From: Przewalskia tangutica
Taxonomy: Eukaryota; Streptophyta; Magnoliopsida; Solanales; Solanaceae
Direction of reading: 5' to 3'
DNA length: 64,000 nucleotides
Assembly (NCBI GenBank): GCA_029844215.1
Contig: CM056728.1
Location: 90,147,676 to 90,211,675 of the forward strand
The notes beneath the pieces are model-generated. The model was not told where the DNA came from and searched no databases. It was given only the letters and a program-made list of their open reading frames with translations. Position 1 is the stretch's first letter. The number at the start of each line of letters is the position of its first letter. This document shows, one piece after another, positions 12,154 to 24,677 of the stretch. Position numbers and translations under genes: made by a program.

Positions 12154-12340
12154 ATTAATCCTCGGAAAGTGTCTACGCACCGTATCTAGTAGAGTCTTGA
12201 TTATCGGTGTTGTGCACCACACCAATAATCGTGAGGCTATAGGATATTTAGGATTGGTTTCCATTCTTCTCACTCGAGATCGTGCCTTAGAGGCGTGTTA
12301 TAAGTTGGACCCTCTAACGTATTCCTTTCTCAGAATGCTT

Positions 12341-13680
12341 ATGCCTCCACGTAAGGCAACTCGGGCCCGAGAGGCAAGGCGCCGGCGGAGTCGCTAGTAG
12401 GACACCGAGAGTCACGGAGGCTCGTGCCCGCCTATACCCGAGGCGATACCGACGGCGAGTTCCATGACGCCGCCCCAAAGAGACCACATACCGCGCCTCC
12501 ACACCGCGTAGGAGTTAGGTGGTACAAGGAGATGGCCCACCATCGCCGTGATCGTGGCGACACGAGGATAGGCCGATGCAGCAGCTCAGCCCAGCAGCGC
12601 ACGTGGTTCACCCGAGATCGATAGTTTGAGGCTACCGATTTTCTCGAGTTGTAGCCGCAGTTCTACGGTCGAGGCACGAGGATGATCCGCAGGAGTTCAT
12701 CCGCCGATTCTGAGAGGATCACGCGAGTGATCAAGGCTTCGAGACCGAGTCCGTGATCTTCGGTTCACATAGGCTGCGTGATACCGCAATCGATTGGTTT
12801 GATTCGCGAGTTATCCCGGGAGAGCACGCGTCCCGCCTACTGGGACGAGTTATCGGAGGCTTTTCTCACTCACTTCGCCTCCGCAGATGAGGGCACGGGC
12901 CGATGATTTTTGTCACGAGACGCAGAGGCGCACAATTAGGAGTACAACGTTGAGAGCGAATCGTTGGCTCGATATGTCCCGGCGTTGGTAGCGATATGGA
13001 GGGCGGTGCACCGCCACGCCACCGGCTAGATGATTATATGGCCGAGTCTTGCGGGTGTAGCTCTTCACCGTAATGGACATTACCCGTGATATACGTGCTC
13101 ACGACTGACGCGGCGAGCGCAGAGGCCGACGTCGACGACAGCAGCAGGGGCGCCGTACTGCAGGTCTTTCGGTAGCTCTCGGGGTGGACGGCATCAGCAA
13201 CAGTCTAGATTTGCACCACAGCCAGCTCAGAGCACTCCTACACCGTCTTCGAGGGCAGACCAGGGCCCCAGGACTTCAGACGTCCAGGGTAGCAGAGGTG
13301 CTGGCCGATCGGGACCACCCCTCCCCCTCCCTCAGTGTGGCCGATGCGGTAGATCCCATTTTGGAAATTGTGGTACTGCTCCGAGAGTTTGTTACACTTG
13401 CGGCCAGCAGGGTCATTTTGCAGCCCTGTCCGACCAGGCGCAGAGGTAGGGTCACCACGTGGTCTTTCGTCGGGTCTTCATCTCCTACGCTACTCGCCGA
13501 GGCGTGGTACTCATGGGCCAGCAGGTCGCGGCAGAGTTCGTGGCGCGAGTCCCAGTTCTAGCGGTCCTCAGAACCGCATATATGCCTTGTCCAGCCGGCA
13601 GGACCAGGAGGCCTCACCTGATGTCGTCACATGTACTTTATCAGTTTCTTGTTGTGACGTGTATGCCTTGATAGATCCGG
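12341..13680 (+). pseudogene. Chromo-B gag relic
   Basis: Begins at an ATG giving MPPRKATRARE, the same start as in Chromo-A at 19729. The retrotransposon gag (capsid-like) region and a Gln/Pro-rich linker follow in several frames (peptides in the frames of 12424, 13184 and 13368). Frameshifts prevent one continuous protein. A normal protein would coat the RNA and form virus-like particles in the cytoplasm. Confidence 0.8.
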
Positions 13681-16600
13681 GTTCTACTCTGTCCTATATA
13701 TATCTCCCCTTATTGCTAGTAGGATAGGGATAGAGCCTAAGTCCATAGACCCTTTCGAGGTAGCTACGCCAATGGGTGATTCGGTGGTAGCTCAGCGGGT
13801 ATATAGGGCTTGTCCAGTGACTTTATGCAATGCGCACTTAGCCGACTTGATAAAGTTGGACATGACCGATTTATGTGATCATGGGTATGGATTGGCTAGC
13901 TTCGCTACGCCAATGTAGACCGCAGGAGAGTGGTACAGCCAGCTTTCTGAGCCGGTTATTGAGTGGGAGAGGAACACCGTGTCGCCGGCGGTAGGTTTAT
14001 TTCTTACCTCGAGGCTAGGAAGATGGTGCGGGGTATATCTACCATCTCATTCGGTGTTTGATAACGAGGTCGCGTACCAGATTTTCATCGGCCCGATGAG
14101 TCGAGAGTTCCCAGATGTGTTTCCAGATGACCTCCGGGTATCCCTCCTGAGAGGGAGATAGAGTTTTGTATCGATGTGCTGCCAGACACTCGGCCTATTT
14201 CCATTCCGCCTTACAGAATGGCACCTGCCGAGTTGAGAGAGTTGAAGGACCAGCTGAGAGATTTCTTGGAGAAGCGGCTTCATCGTGCCTAGTGTTTCTC
14301 CCCGGGAGCTCCAAGATTGTTCGTGAAAGAAGGGCGGACGACGCCGCGCATGTGTGTTGATTACATGCGATTGAACAAGGTGACCATTAAGAATGATACC
14401 CTTCCCGTGATTGATGATTTGTTCGACGATTGCGAGTGCGAGATATTTCTCCAAGATTGATCTGCGATCGCTATCATCAAAAGAGTTAGAGAGGCGGATG
14501 TCCTAGGATCGCATTCCGACCCAGACGCATTATGAGTTCGTGGTCATGTCTTTCGGGTTGACCAATGCTCGGCGGTATTCATGGATTTGATGAACCGAGT
14601 GTTCAAGCCATTTTGGACACGCTTGTGATAGTGTTCATTGATGACATCTTGGTTTATTCTCGCCAGAAGCGAGTCACGCGAGCATTTGAGGACGGTCTTG
14701 AGAGTTCTCCAGACCAGCGATTATACGCCAAGTTTTCCAAATGTGAGTTTTGGTTGGCTTCGTGGCTTTTCTTGGGCATATTGTCGGGCCGATGGTATTC
14801 GGTGGATACGCCAAGATCGAGGCGATCGAGTTGGCCTAGACCTACTACTCCGGCAGAGTGCGTAGCTTTCGGGCCTCGCAGTTACTATCGGCGGTTCGTG
14901 GAGAAGTTTGCTTCTATCTCGCACCATTGACTAGCCGACTCGGAAAGCGCTAAGTTTCGATGGAGATGCTTGTGGCGGTGGTTTCCGATTCGGGCGAGAG
15001 ATCGACGATCGCCCGTTCTTACTCTTCCGCAGGTCCAGACGGTTATGTAGTGTATTGTGATCGTCGGCGTCGGGCTCGGATGTGTTGATGCACTGGGTAA
15101 GGTTATAGCGCACGCGTCCCGACTTAAGAAGCATGAAAGGAACTACCCCACCCATGATTTGGAGTCGGCGGTGATTCACGCCAAGATGCGGAGGCACTAT
15201 TTGTATGGGGTTCATGTGGATATTTTTACGGACCACAAGAGCCTCCAAGATATCTTCACCAGAGGAGTGAACTTACGACAGAGACGGTGGTTAGAGTTAC
15301 TCACGGATTACGATGTCGACATCCTGTACCACCCGGGGAAGGCCAATGTTGTGGCAGATGCTCTTAGTCGTAGGTCGATGGGAAGTCTATCAGATGTGCA
15401 GCCAGAGAGGAGGCATGGTCCACGAGTTACATCGATTAGCGAGCCTTGAGTCCGATTGATTGGTTACGATAGCGGTGGGGTTCGAGTTCGAGAGGTTGTC
15501 GAGTCTTCCATCGTCGAGAGAAGAGGCAACGATTTGAGGATCCGGTTTTGACTTCGGTATCGTGATACGGCTCTTCGTGAGGAAGGGTCCTTTGAGGTAG
15601 CACCGATGAGGTGCTAAGGTTTGAGGCGAGTTGTGTGTTCCGATATTTCAGACTTCGGCAGGTTCTAGGGAAGCACACAAGCGGCGTTACTCTATCCATC
15701 CGGTCGACAAGATGTACCACGACCTCGACCGTGTATTGGTGGGATGGCTTGAAGAGGACGTTGCGAGTTTGTAGCTCGGTGCGCCCGTGTTGTCGCAGTG
15801 AAGATAGAGCACGCAGGCACGGTGGATTATTGCGACGATAGAGATCCCGACCGGAAGTGGGAGGTGATCAACATGGACTTTATCACGGGATTACCTCGCA
15901 CTCGGAGGAAGCATGATTCTATCCGGTTATCATCGACAGTCGATTTAAATCAGCCCACTTTCTTCCGGTCAGACGACTTTTGGTGAGGATTATGCCGGAC
16001 TTTACATCCAGAAATCGTGAGATCGCATGGAGTCCCTATTTCTATCATATCCGGCGGAGCCCGGTTACGCTAACTTCGGAGGTCTTTCGAGAAGGTCTAG
16101 GGACGCAGTGAGCACGAGCATCGCATTCCATCCTCGCATGCATCGAACAGCAGAGCGCACTATCCGCACTCTCGAGGATATCTGCGAGCCTGTGTTATTG
16201 ACTTGTGGGTAGCCGGGAGGATCATTTGCCTCTAGTTGAGTTTGCGTATAATAATAGCTACCACTCCAAGATTCGATGACGCCTTATGAGGCCTTGTATG
16301 GGAGGAAGTGCAGATCGCCGATAAGCTGGTTTGATGTAGGCGAGGTGCGATTAGTGGGACCGGACTGACACAGGCGATGGATAAGGTGAAGCTTATCCAG
16401 AGCGCTATCGATACTCGAGTCGGCGAAGTCATACGCAGATCATCGCCGTCGGCATCCGAGTTCGAGGTTGATGATTGGGTTTTCTGAAGGTGTCACCCAT
16501 GAAGGCGGTGTGATGAGATTCGGGAAGAAAGAAACTCACCAAGCGTACATCGGGTCAGACGATTGTCCGCAGGTAGGCGCGTTGCCTATGAGTTGGATCT

Positions 16601-16880
16601 GCCGTCCGATCCGGAGGCGGCATCCGGTTTTCATGTTTCTACGCCGAGGAGATGTATCGGATCCATCTAGGGTACACCCGATTGACGATGTCCAGGTGAC
16701 CGAGGGGTTATCATATGAGGAGATTCCCATAGCGATAATCGATCGTCAGGTTAGGCGTCTGCGGACCAAGGACGTGGCTTCCATCAAAGTCTTGTGGCGG
16801 AACGAGCTCAGGGAGGAGATGACGTGGGAAGCTGAGGAGGACATGAGGCAGAAGTATCCTCACTTATTCCCCACACCTCC
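13620..16880 (+). pseudogene. Chromo-B pol relic (protease to chromodomain)
   Basis: Recognisable pieces in order: protease CDVYALIDPGSTLSYI (near 13650); RT with FIDDILVYS (near 14637-14665); RNase H region with TDHKSLQDIF and VVADALSRRS (15220-15380); integrase C-half with ERTIRTLEDI (near 16150) and a GRKCRSP-type block (near 16300); and a chromodomain-like end, VTEGLSYEEIPI through VKVLWRNELREEMTWEAEEDM (16690-16850). Frame changes occur every 100-300 bases, and the RT SGYHQ block near 14455 has lost bases. No functional polyprotein is possible as written. Confidence 0.85.
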
Positions 16881-17030
16881 AGGTAACTCACTTTCCTACT
16901 TGCTGTTTAAATTGTCATATTTGCTTAAGTGTTGTATTGTGGCCATGTGTGGCATTTGCAAACTGTTTAAGTTATGAGGAACTTTATCGTTATCTGTCTT
17001 GGGAAGGAACATTCGGGACGAATGTTTCTA

Positions 17031-17042
17031 AGGAGGGGAGAA
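17031..17042 (+). promoter_or_regulatory. Chromo-B polypurine tract
   Basis: AGGAGGGGAGAA ends directly at the 3' LTR, the expected primer for plus-strand synthesis. Chromo-A has AAGAGGGGGAAAA in the same place (27004-27016). Confidence 0.8.
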
Positions 17043-19621
17043 TGTTATACCCCGTATTTCCAAAGTATGTACGTAAGGGCGTACGTACAAAAGTTTAAGC
17101 CTTAAAGTTAGGCATAGGACGAAATTTGTGCACAACCCACGAAACGAATTGTTTTCCGACGAAACGTTTTCCAAAACTTGCGAAGGGAAAATTACGGCTA
17201 TGTCATTTATAATTTTTGCGGATTTTTCCGAGAGATGAAATATTTTGGACCAACGAGAGGGTGACACTTGTCACCCTCAAGTGGACGGCAACATGGGCAA
17301 GGTTGGCACGTTTTTGTGGCCTTTAGCATTAGTCAAGGTTAGGTAGGATATTTTGTGTAGTATATGGATAAGGACACATGGGTGAATCCACACCCTCCAC
17401 TTGCCCTCCACTTGCCTTCATCTTGACCCTTGAAAGTCCTATAAATACCCCCCTAAGTTGAAGGAATTCTTCATCCACAAATATTTTCCAAGTCTTGAAA
17501 ATTCCCTTCTCCCTTGTGAGCTTCTCGTCCAAAGCCTCCCTTTCCCCCCCCCCCCCCCTCTTGAAGAGCTAAGCCGAAACACCCCTCTCCCTCCCCCTTC
17601 CTTGTAGTCTCGGAAAAAGCCTCCCTCTCTTGGTAGAAATACTCTCCAAGTATTGTTACTATCCCCAAAATACCTTAGCCAATCCCTTATAGTATTTCCA
17701 AAGTTACCTCTATACGTAGAGTCCGGAAATACTACCTTATATTCCTATAGTCACTAAACGAAACCCTAAGAGAAACTTCATAGTTGGTTGAAGTAGAAAG
17801 TAGAAGTTGTGTAGAAACTTCTAAGGGTTTCTTGGAAACGGATTGTAGCGTACAGATTAGGAGCTAAACCTCGCTCAGGATCGACTTATATCTTGGATAA
17901 TTTTTGGGCTTATCGAGGTAAATATCTTATCCTTCTATTGTAATTGGAGAATACATATTGTAGAAGTATAAAAATAAGTATAAAACACATAGAAGGATAT
18001 TAAAGAAGAGAATTGAACTGTAATCACATAGAAGGGTATTACAGAAGAGAATTGAACTATATTCACATCAGAAGATTTAAAGAAGATTGAACTGTACTTA
18101 CATAGGACTGTATTTACAGTAGACTTGTATAGTTTACCGGGTAGGGAAGTGCTGCCCGATTTTCCGTAGAATAGAGAACCCTCTGCTTAGATTATCCTAC
18201 AGAGTAGTCTAGACGTTTATAGACGTATTTGACTATTATAGGTTGATACTCTGCGCGCGACATATTCGACTTGGCAGGTGGATTTCGCCGAGGAGGTATG
18301 TGATTCTTCCTAAACTCTTGAGCATGATATTTTAAAATATATATATAGTACGGTAGACGTACGTGTGTTAACTGAACATGGTTTTACTTGACGTCTTTTG
18401 ACTTGAGTCTAAATAATAAGAATCTTGAAGTATTTCAAAAGAATTATGAATCATTTTTAGAAGAGTAATACTTGGTTTTTAAACAAAAGCTTAAGAGTTA
18501 TACTAGCTTTATGGGAAGTTAGGTATAACGACTTAAGAAAGATAAAAGGAACGGTTTACTTATGTACTTATAAAAGACTTGTATTGATTTCTGGAAAGTA
18601 CAGTAAAATGGTTTGTTGAGTAGAAATATTGTGATGCTATGTATGTTAGTATCTTGTAACGTTTGTGTAAAAAGGTTATTCTTGTTTGTGCTTATGTTAT
18701 TTAACGATAAGCCGTTATGTTAGTATTACATCACTCACCTCTTGACATGATATATCGGGGTTGTCGCTCGACGCGGTATACCTCGTGCACCTGTGTGACT
18801 ATGATTCGAGAATACCTCACGCGGGTCCGTGGACCTATGCGAGCTATGAGAGTTCCGTGTTAGTGTGCGGTCCATGTGGTCATGCGGTCTACGTGGCTAC
18901 GCGACTACGAGTCCAGACGATGCCGAGGAGTAGCTACCCTCGATGCGGGAATACCTCACGCGCCTAGGTGGCCTATGCGGACTGCGGGAGTCCAGGATTA
19001 GGCATGCATAATGATACTATGGGCGATTGGCCTTGCTTCGATCATTCGCAGCCTAGAAAAGACCTGTTACAGTTTACCTATTATTGCTCTTGTTTGTGAT
19101 GTGGCACTATGTGCGGTTACATTGGTTGTTTCGTACATATTTGTAAAATTGGCTTTAAAATGATATGATTTCATTTAAGTACTTTACGCTTTCACATACT
19201 TGGTACTGTTGTCTTGACCTCTTCGGGGCTGCGTTACGCAGTGTGGAAAGCAGTGCTAGATCCGCATCCTTAGGATCTTTTGCTTTGGTGTCGTGAGCTC
19301 CATCTTCTCCGAGACTCGACTTTTGGGTATGATCTCCTGTTGTTGTAGATAGTTTTGTACATTTCAGGTATGGCGGGCCCCGCCCCGCCATAGTTGCTTA
19401 TCTTCTTAGAGGTCTCAGAGTCCTATTATGCACTGGGATGAATCGCCAGATTTTGGTTATATATATATATGCCGAAAGGCGATCTTTTCTCAGATAAAAA
19501 CTGTGTCTCATTTTACAACTGTTTCATGTCTTGTTTTTAGATTCCGCTGATTACTCTGATGTATGACTACTTGGGTGCCCGGGTAAGGCACCAGTCACGG
19601 GCCCCGGAACGGGTCGTGACA
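17043..19621 (+). repeat. Chromo-B 3' LTR
   Basis: 2579-bp LTR, better preserved than the 5' copy. TATA box at about 17440-17447. A 22-bp dyad lies upstream at 17257-17278. A run of about 15 C at 17544-17558 replaces three C in the 5' copy, an expanded and possibly miscalled homopolymer. Confidence 0.9.
17257..17278. promoter_or_regulatory. 22-bp dyad in Chromo-B U3
   Basis: Arms GAGGGTGACA and TGTCACCCTC around a central CT, about 170 bp upstream of the TATA box. A decayed version is in the 5' LTR (near 9836-9857). Related GGGTGACAAGTGTCC words sit in both Chromo-A LTRs and in the solo LTR. Confidence 0.6.
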
Positions 19622-19798
19622 GGATATTTAGGATTGATTTCCATTCTTTTCACTCTAAGATCGTGCAATCGTGCAATAGAGTTGTGTTATAGGTTGAACT
19701 CCCTCTGACATATTTTTATGTACCAGTTATGCCTCCACGCAAGGCAACCGCGCCCGGCGGCAAGGCAAGCGGTGAGGAGCCGCTAGTAGACGCAGAGG
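19622..19798 (+). pseudogene. Chromo-A leader and gag start (fragment)
   Basis: Resumes Chromo-A after Chromo-B. An ATG at 19729-19731 opens MPPRKATAPGG, homologous to the gag start of Chromo-B at 12341. It is cut after about 70 bases by the solo LTR at 19799 and resumes at 22235. Confidence 0.75.
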
Positions 19799-22234
19799 TG
19801 TCACGACCCGACCGGATCCGTGGCCGGTGCCTTAACCCGCACCGCGACACAACATCAGAGAAAACCAGCGGAATATAAACTCACAATAAACAACCATAAT
19901 GATATAAAATAGTCTAGCCCAAAATGGCTACCTCAAAAGTACATAAAACCGAACAGTTACATCCTTAAACGAACCAAGTTATGACAAGACTACATGCCTC
20001 TAAGAAGGAGTAACACTATGACGGGACAGGGCCCCGTCATGCCCCTGAATGTACAAAACATCAACAACACCAGGGAGAACCATACCAAAAGTCGAGCCTC
20101 CGAAGAAATGGAGCTCCTGACACCTGAGTAAAAGATCCTAAGAATGAGGATCTACCACCTGCTTTCCCTTACCGCGCAGATTGAACGCAAATGAAGGGGT
20201 CGAGACACAATGTACCAAGTATGTAAAACTGGAAAATACTGTAGTAATATCATAAGTCCAAAATACACTGAAGTTATAGATAAAAGAAATCAAATTATGT
20301 TGCACTGTGCCTTACTAACAATGAGAGTAACAAGTATAAGTATAATACTGCATAAAAATAGGAGGCTCATGATCAAAACAGGATCTCTCGCCCGTAGTAT
20401 CATTAAGCAATCCTACTCCTGGGACTGTTTCACCCGCATGGATCCTGTGGATCCGCATAAGGCCATCCGCCTCGCATGGGACTATTTCACCCGCATGGAT
20501 CCTGTGGACCCGCATGGGACTATTTCACCCGCATGGACCCAGTGGGCCCGCATGAGTACAAGCGCCGCACTCGCATCATGGGTAGCAAATCCATGGAATA
20601 CGCAGTAATAACAATGATAATACATAAATCAAGACAACCGCTAGTATACATAACATAAGCGCCACCGCCATCAGAATACTCAGTGATAACAATAATAATA
20701 CATAAATCAGCACAACCGGCTAGTATACATAACATAAGCGCTACCGGCTTATCATAACATAAACAAGATAAGAAATCTTCTAACTTCTTATGAATATTAT
20801 TAATATAAATCCTCTCATTTTAGCTCATTAAGGCACTACATGTCTTTTTAAGAGAAATCTGGTAATTTAACCCAAGTATCACATACCGTAAACCTTTTTC
20901 GAAATGACTCATTTTTATATAAAACTTTCAAGATACTAATACCCATAGTATCATGTCACAACCACTTTCAAAACAAGTCACAATTTTCCATTTAAAACCT
21001 TAGGCCATTAATGCCTTAAAACAATTTACCTTCCACAAATTCAACTTATTTTCCCCTTGCTTATTTTATGTAAAGTAAACCCTTCTTTATTTACCTTTTT
21101 CCCAAACTAATATAACCAACTTCCCATAAAGCCGTTATATTAACATTTTACGTTAGTCAACACATTTCCCTATGTCCAAGGGACTTATACCTTTAAAACG
21201 AAACAAGTATCATATACTTCAAAACAAGTGAAGATTATCAAATCTTGACGATACCGCATCTACATAGATACAACTACTCATGCTCAAGAGATAGGAAAGC
21301 TCTACATACCTCTTCGGTCAATCCACTTGTTAATTCTAACTATCGCACGTAATACGTCAACCTATAATGACCATAATACGTTTATTAACTTCTAGTTTCA
21401 AAGTAGAATATTTCCAAGTTCAAGGTTACTAATTCCTATGGAAAATTGGGCAGCATTTCCTTTGTTTTTACTCACTTTGCCACCTTTTCAAAGGCCGATT
21501 TTTAACACTCAAACGCCACATTTAAGGCCCAACATCCAAACCAACACAAAGGGGATTACACACCAAAACTTGGGTGTGTAAAATTCTGCCCCATAAGTTA
21601 TAACAATTTAATCTTAACAAGTTTAAGGTAATTTTTAGGCTACAACATGCTCACATAACCTCTTTAGCCAAATCCTTCATACCCAAACCACATTTCTTGC
21701 ATGCAATGACTCTAAGAGCATTATTTACTACCACAAGTTCTTTCTTCTTAACATGCAACACTAAAAACTAATTATAAAGGAAGGATCATTACCTTAGAGC
21801 TTTAGCCACAAGCTTCCTTCTTGCCTTTACTTTTCAGATTTTTCCTAAGGCTAGAATATCTCTTGGAATTTTAGAGAGAAAGAGGAGCTTGAAATTTTTA
21901 AAAGAGAAGGAGGAGCTTTTGTCTAAGAGAGAGATGAAAGATGACCAAGTCTTGAAGACTTGGTCAATATAATGCATGCAAAATCAGATGTGGGGACACT
22001 TGTCACCTCCCATGGCCTTTTAAAAGAAAAGATCAGATTTTCCTAAGTTTTTCCGCGATTTCCGCCTCGGCGCGGCCGCAACTGCGGACTCTCGGAACTC
22101 CGGCGCGGCTGAATTCCGCCTTGGCGCGGCGCCTGCCTCGGTCTTGCGGCTGAGCCCGACGAAATTCTCTGATTTCGAGTCCTAACTCCTTTCGCACGAC
22201 CCCATACGCACGGCCTGAACCACGGGGTATAACC
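19799..22234 (-). mobile_element. Solo LTR C of a Chromo-A-like family
   Basis: Reads TGTCACGACCCG to GGGGTATAAC on the plus strand, the exact reverse of the Chromo LTRs, so it lies on the minus strand. No internal region or second copy is present: a solo LTR left by unequal recombination. Flanks AGAGG (19794-19798) and CGAGG (22234-22238) are a probable TSD with one mismatch. It shares the 25-bp dyad (21942-21966) with Chromo-A but differs elsewhere. Frames inside (20210-20735) come from repeated GGACCCGCATGG-type words and are not genes. Confidence 0.85.
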
Positions 22235-23320
22235 GAGGGTTACGAGGGCACAATCCCAGTCTTTACCTGAGGTGATGTATCAGACGGCGAGTTCCACGAC
22301 GTCGCCAGCCCAACGAGTTTGGAAGCGGCGGCTGCGAGACCGCGGTACACGAGCCTCGATTACGGCTGGAAGCGAGAGGATATGGGCTACAAGGAGATGG
22401 CGATTATTAGCGAGAATCGTGGCAAGCGGGGAGGGCGAGCGGGGCGGCGGTTCGATTGTACCGTAGTTCACCCCGAATCGATAGCGAGACTTGGGACTTT
22501 TGAGTTGCGACCGCGAGTTCTATGGGTCGAGGCCCGAGGATGATTCTCGGGAGTTTATCCGAAGCGATTCTGACGGATCAAGAGAGTGATCAATGCCTAG
22601 GAGACAGAGTCGCTAGTATTGTGATCACATCGGCCGCGTGATCTTTGCGATTGGTAGTTTGATTCATGGGAAGCGTCGGGGAGCATGCGCTTCCAGCTGT
22701 TTGGGACGAGTTCTCAGAGGCGTTTCTTAGCCATTTCTTGCCTCCGCAGATGAGGAGAGCTCGGGCCGATAAATTTCTGACGTTGAGACAGAGCGGGCGG
22801 ACGGTCTGGGAGTACAACGTGGAGTTTGACTCGTTGGCTCGGTATGTACCCGCTTTAGTGGCAGACATGGAGGACAGAGTGCACCGCTATGTCACAGGGC
22901 TCGATGATTACTTAGCAGAGAGTTGCACGGGAGTAGCTCTTCAGCCGGGCATGGACATTGCCCACATGCAGGCTTATGCACTTGGGTGTGAGGAACGTAG
23001 GGGCCGACGGATTGATAGATATCAGCAGAAGAGGGCCATGACAACAAGGTCCTCTGGTAGTTTTCGAGGTAGACAACCTCAGCAGCAGACCGGGTTTGCA
23101 CCTCAACCGGTTCAGAGCGCTCCTCCACCGTCTTCCGGACGTTCGAGTGTCGGGAGCGGTCGGGGCCCAGGCCGAGCTTCGAGAAGCGAGGATGCTACCG
23201 TCGAGACCACCCCTCTCGGTGTGGCGATGTGGTAGATCCCATTTCGGGAGTTGTAGTATCTTGTGGGGCCTTGCTACACTTGTGGCAGCGGTCATATTTC
23301 AATTTGTCAGGCGAGCGCAG
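22235..23320 (+). pseudogene. Chromo-A gag relic
   Basis: The best stretch is 22666-23235: LPAVWDEFSEAFLSHFLPP, then ADKFLTLRQSGRTVWEYN and FDSLARYVPALVADMEDRV, the retrotransposon gag fold, followed by a Gln/Pro/Ser-rich linker. The zinc knuckle follows near 23268-23300 as CYTCGSGHISICQ, two residues shorter than the usual CCHC spacing. The N-terminal part (22235-22665) is frameshifted. Its product would be the particle-forming, RNA-binding protein. Confidence 0.85.
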
Positions 23321-23499
23321 ATGGTAGGGTTCAGCCTACATGGTCATTCGCCGGGTCTTCATCTCCTACGGTTACTCGCCCGGAGGGCAAGGTACTCATG
23401 GGCCAGCAGGTCGCGGCAGAGGTCGTGGCAAGGGTCCCAGTTCCAGCGGTCCTCAGAACCGCATTTATGATATGTCCAGCCGTCAGGACGGGGCGTCAC

Positions 23500-23880
23500 G
23501 GATGTCACGCAGTGCATTATTGGTTTCATGTTGTGATGTGTATGCTTTGATAGATTCAGGTTCTACCTTGTCCTATATATCTCCTCATATTGCTGGTAGA
23601 ATAGGGATAGAGCCTGAGTCCATAAAACCTTTTGAGGTGGCTACACCGGTAGGTGATTCGGTGGTAGCTGAGCGGGTATATAAGGCTTGCCCAGTGACTA
23701 TATACAGTCGTCAGACCTAGCCGACTTGATAGAGTTGGATATGATGGACTTTGATGTGATTATGGGTATGGATTGGCTAGCGTCCTGCTATGCCAATGTG
23801 GATTGTAGGGAGAGTGATGCGGTTCGGTTTCTGAGAGCCGGTTATCGAGTGGAAGGGGAATACTGCGTCGCCGAAGGGTA
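23500..23880 (+). pseudogene. Chromo-A aspartic protease relic
   Basis: Frame 23340-23720 shows VSCCDVYALIDSGSTLSYIS, with the D-S-G active-site triplet, then GIEPESIKPFEVATPVGDSV. The frame shifts near 23700 and continues as LIELDMMDFDVIMGMDWLA (23687-23881), a conserved protease-to-RT segment. One frameshift and the stop at about 23880 separate it from RT. Confidence 0.85.
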
Positions 23881-23909
23881 GGTTTATTTCTTACCTCAAG
23901 GCTAGGAAG

Positions 23910-24677
23910 ATGGTGCAGAAAGGGTATATCTATCATATGGTTCGGGTATTCGATACTGAGGCCAAGATACGGACCTTGATCGATTCGGTTGTTAGAGAGT
24001 TTCAGACGTATTCCCGGGCGAGCTTAGGTATCCCTCCTGAGAGGGAGATTGAGTTTTGCATTGATATGTCGCCAGATACTCGACCGATATCTATTCCACC
24101 ATACAGGATGACACCTGCTGAGTTGAGGGAATTGAAAGACCAGCTGAAGGACTTGCTAGAAAAAGGCTTTATCATGCCAAGTGTTTCTCCCTGGGGAGCG
24201 CCAGTGTTATTTGTAAAGAAGAAGGATGGGACGCTGCGTATGTGTGTTGATTACAGGCAGCTGAATAAGGTAATTATCAAGAACAGATACCCCCTTCCCA
24301 GGATTGATGATTTGTTTGACCAGTTGCAGGGTGCAAGGTGTTTCTCCAAGATAGCCATGCGGTCTGGTTATCATCAGGTGCGAGTTAGAGAGGCAGATAT
24401 CCCAAAGACTGCATTCAGGACCCGGTATGGGCACTATGAGTTCAGAGTAATGTCTTTCGGATTGACCAACGCCCCAGCAGTATTCATGGATTTAATGAAC
24501 CAGGTGTTCAAGCCATTCCTGGATATGTTTGTTATAGTATTCATTGATGATATCTTGGTTTATTCGCGCACAGAGCAGGAACATGCAGACGGCGAGGCGA
24601 TATTGAGTCCTCGGGGCCGCGATTGTATGCCAAGTTCTCGAAATACGAGTTTTGGTTGGCTTCAGTGGCTTTCTTAG
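23910..24677 (+). pseudogene. Chromo-A reverse transcriptase, catalytic Asp lost
   Basis: 255-aa open frame with the RT blocks in order: LRELKDQLKDLLEKGFI, SPWGAPVLFVKKKDGTLRMC, DYRQLNKVIIKNRYPLPRID, SGYHQVRVREADIPKTAF, MSFGLTNAPAVFMDLMN and FIDDILVYS. The motif-A block reads FSKIAMRSGYHQ where related elements have FSKIDLRSGYHQ, so the first catalytic aspartate is replaced by Ala (codon 24354-24356). The FIDD pair is intact. The frame shifts shortly after, near 24600. Confidence 0.92.

Larger units (their letters stand above)
9626..19621 (+). mobile_element. Chromo-B: chromodomain Ty3/Gypsy element nested in Chromo-A
   Basis: LTRs at 9626-12137 and 17043-19621 start TGTTATACCCCG and end GTCGTGACA. 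Exact TSD GGATA at 9621-9625 and 19622-19626; joining the flanks restores Chromo-A leader sequence. The interior (12138-17042) has the same gene order as Chromo-A and clear homology to it, so the two are sister families. The reading frames are shattered by many one- or two-base losses. Confidence 0.92.
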
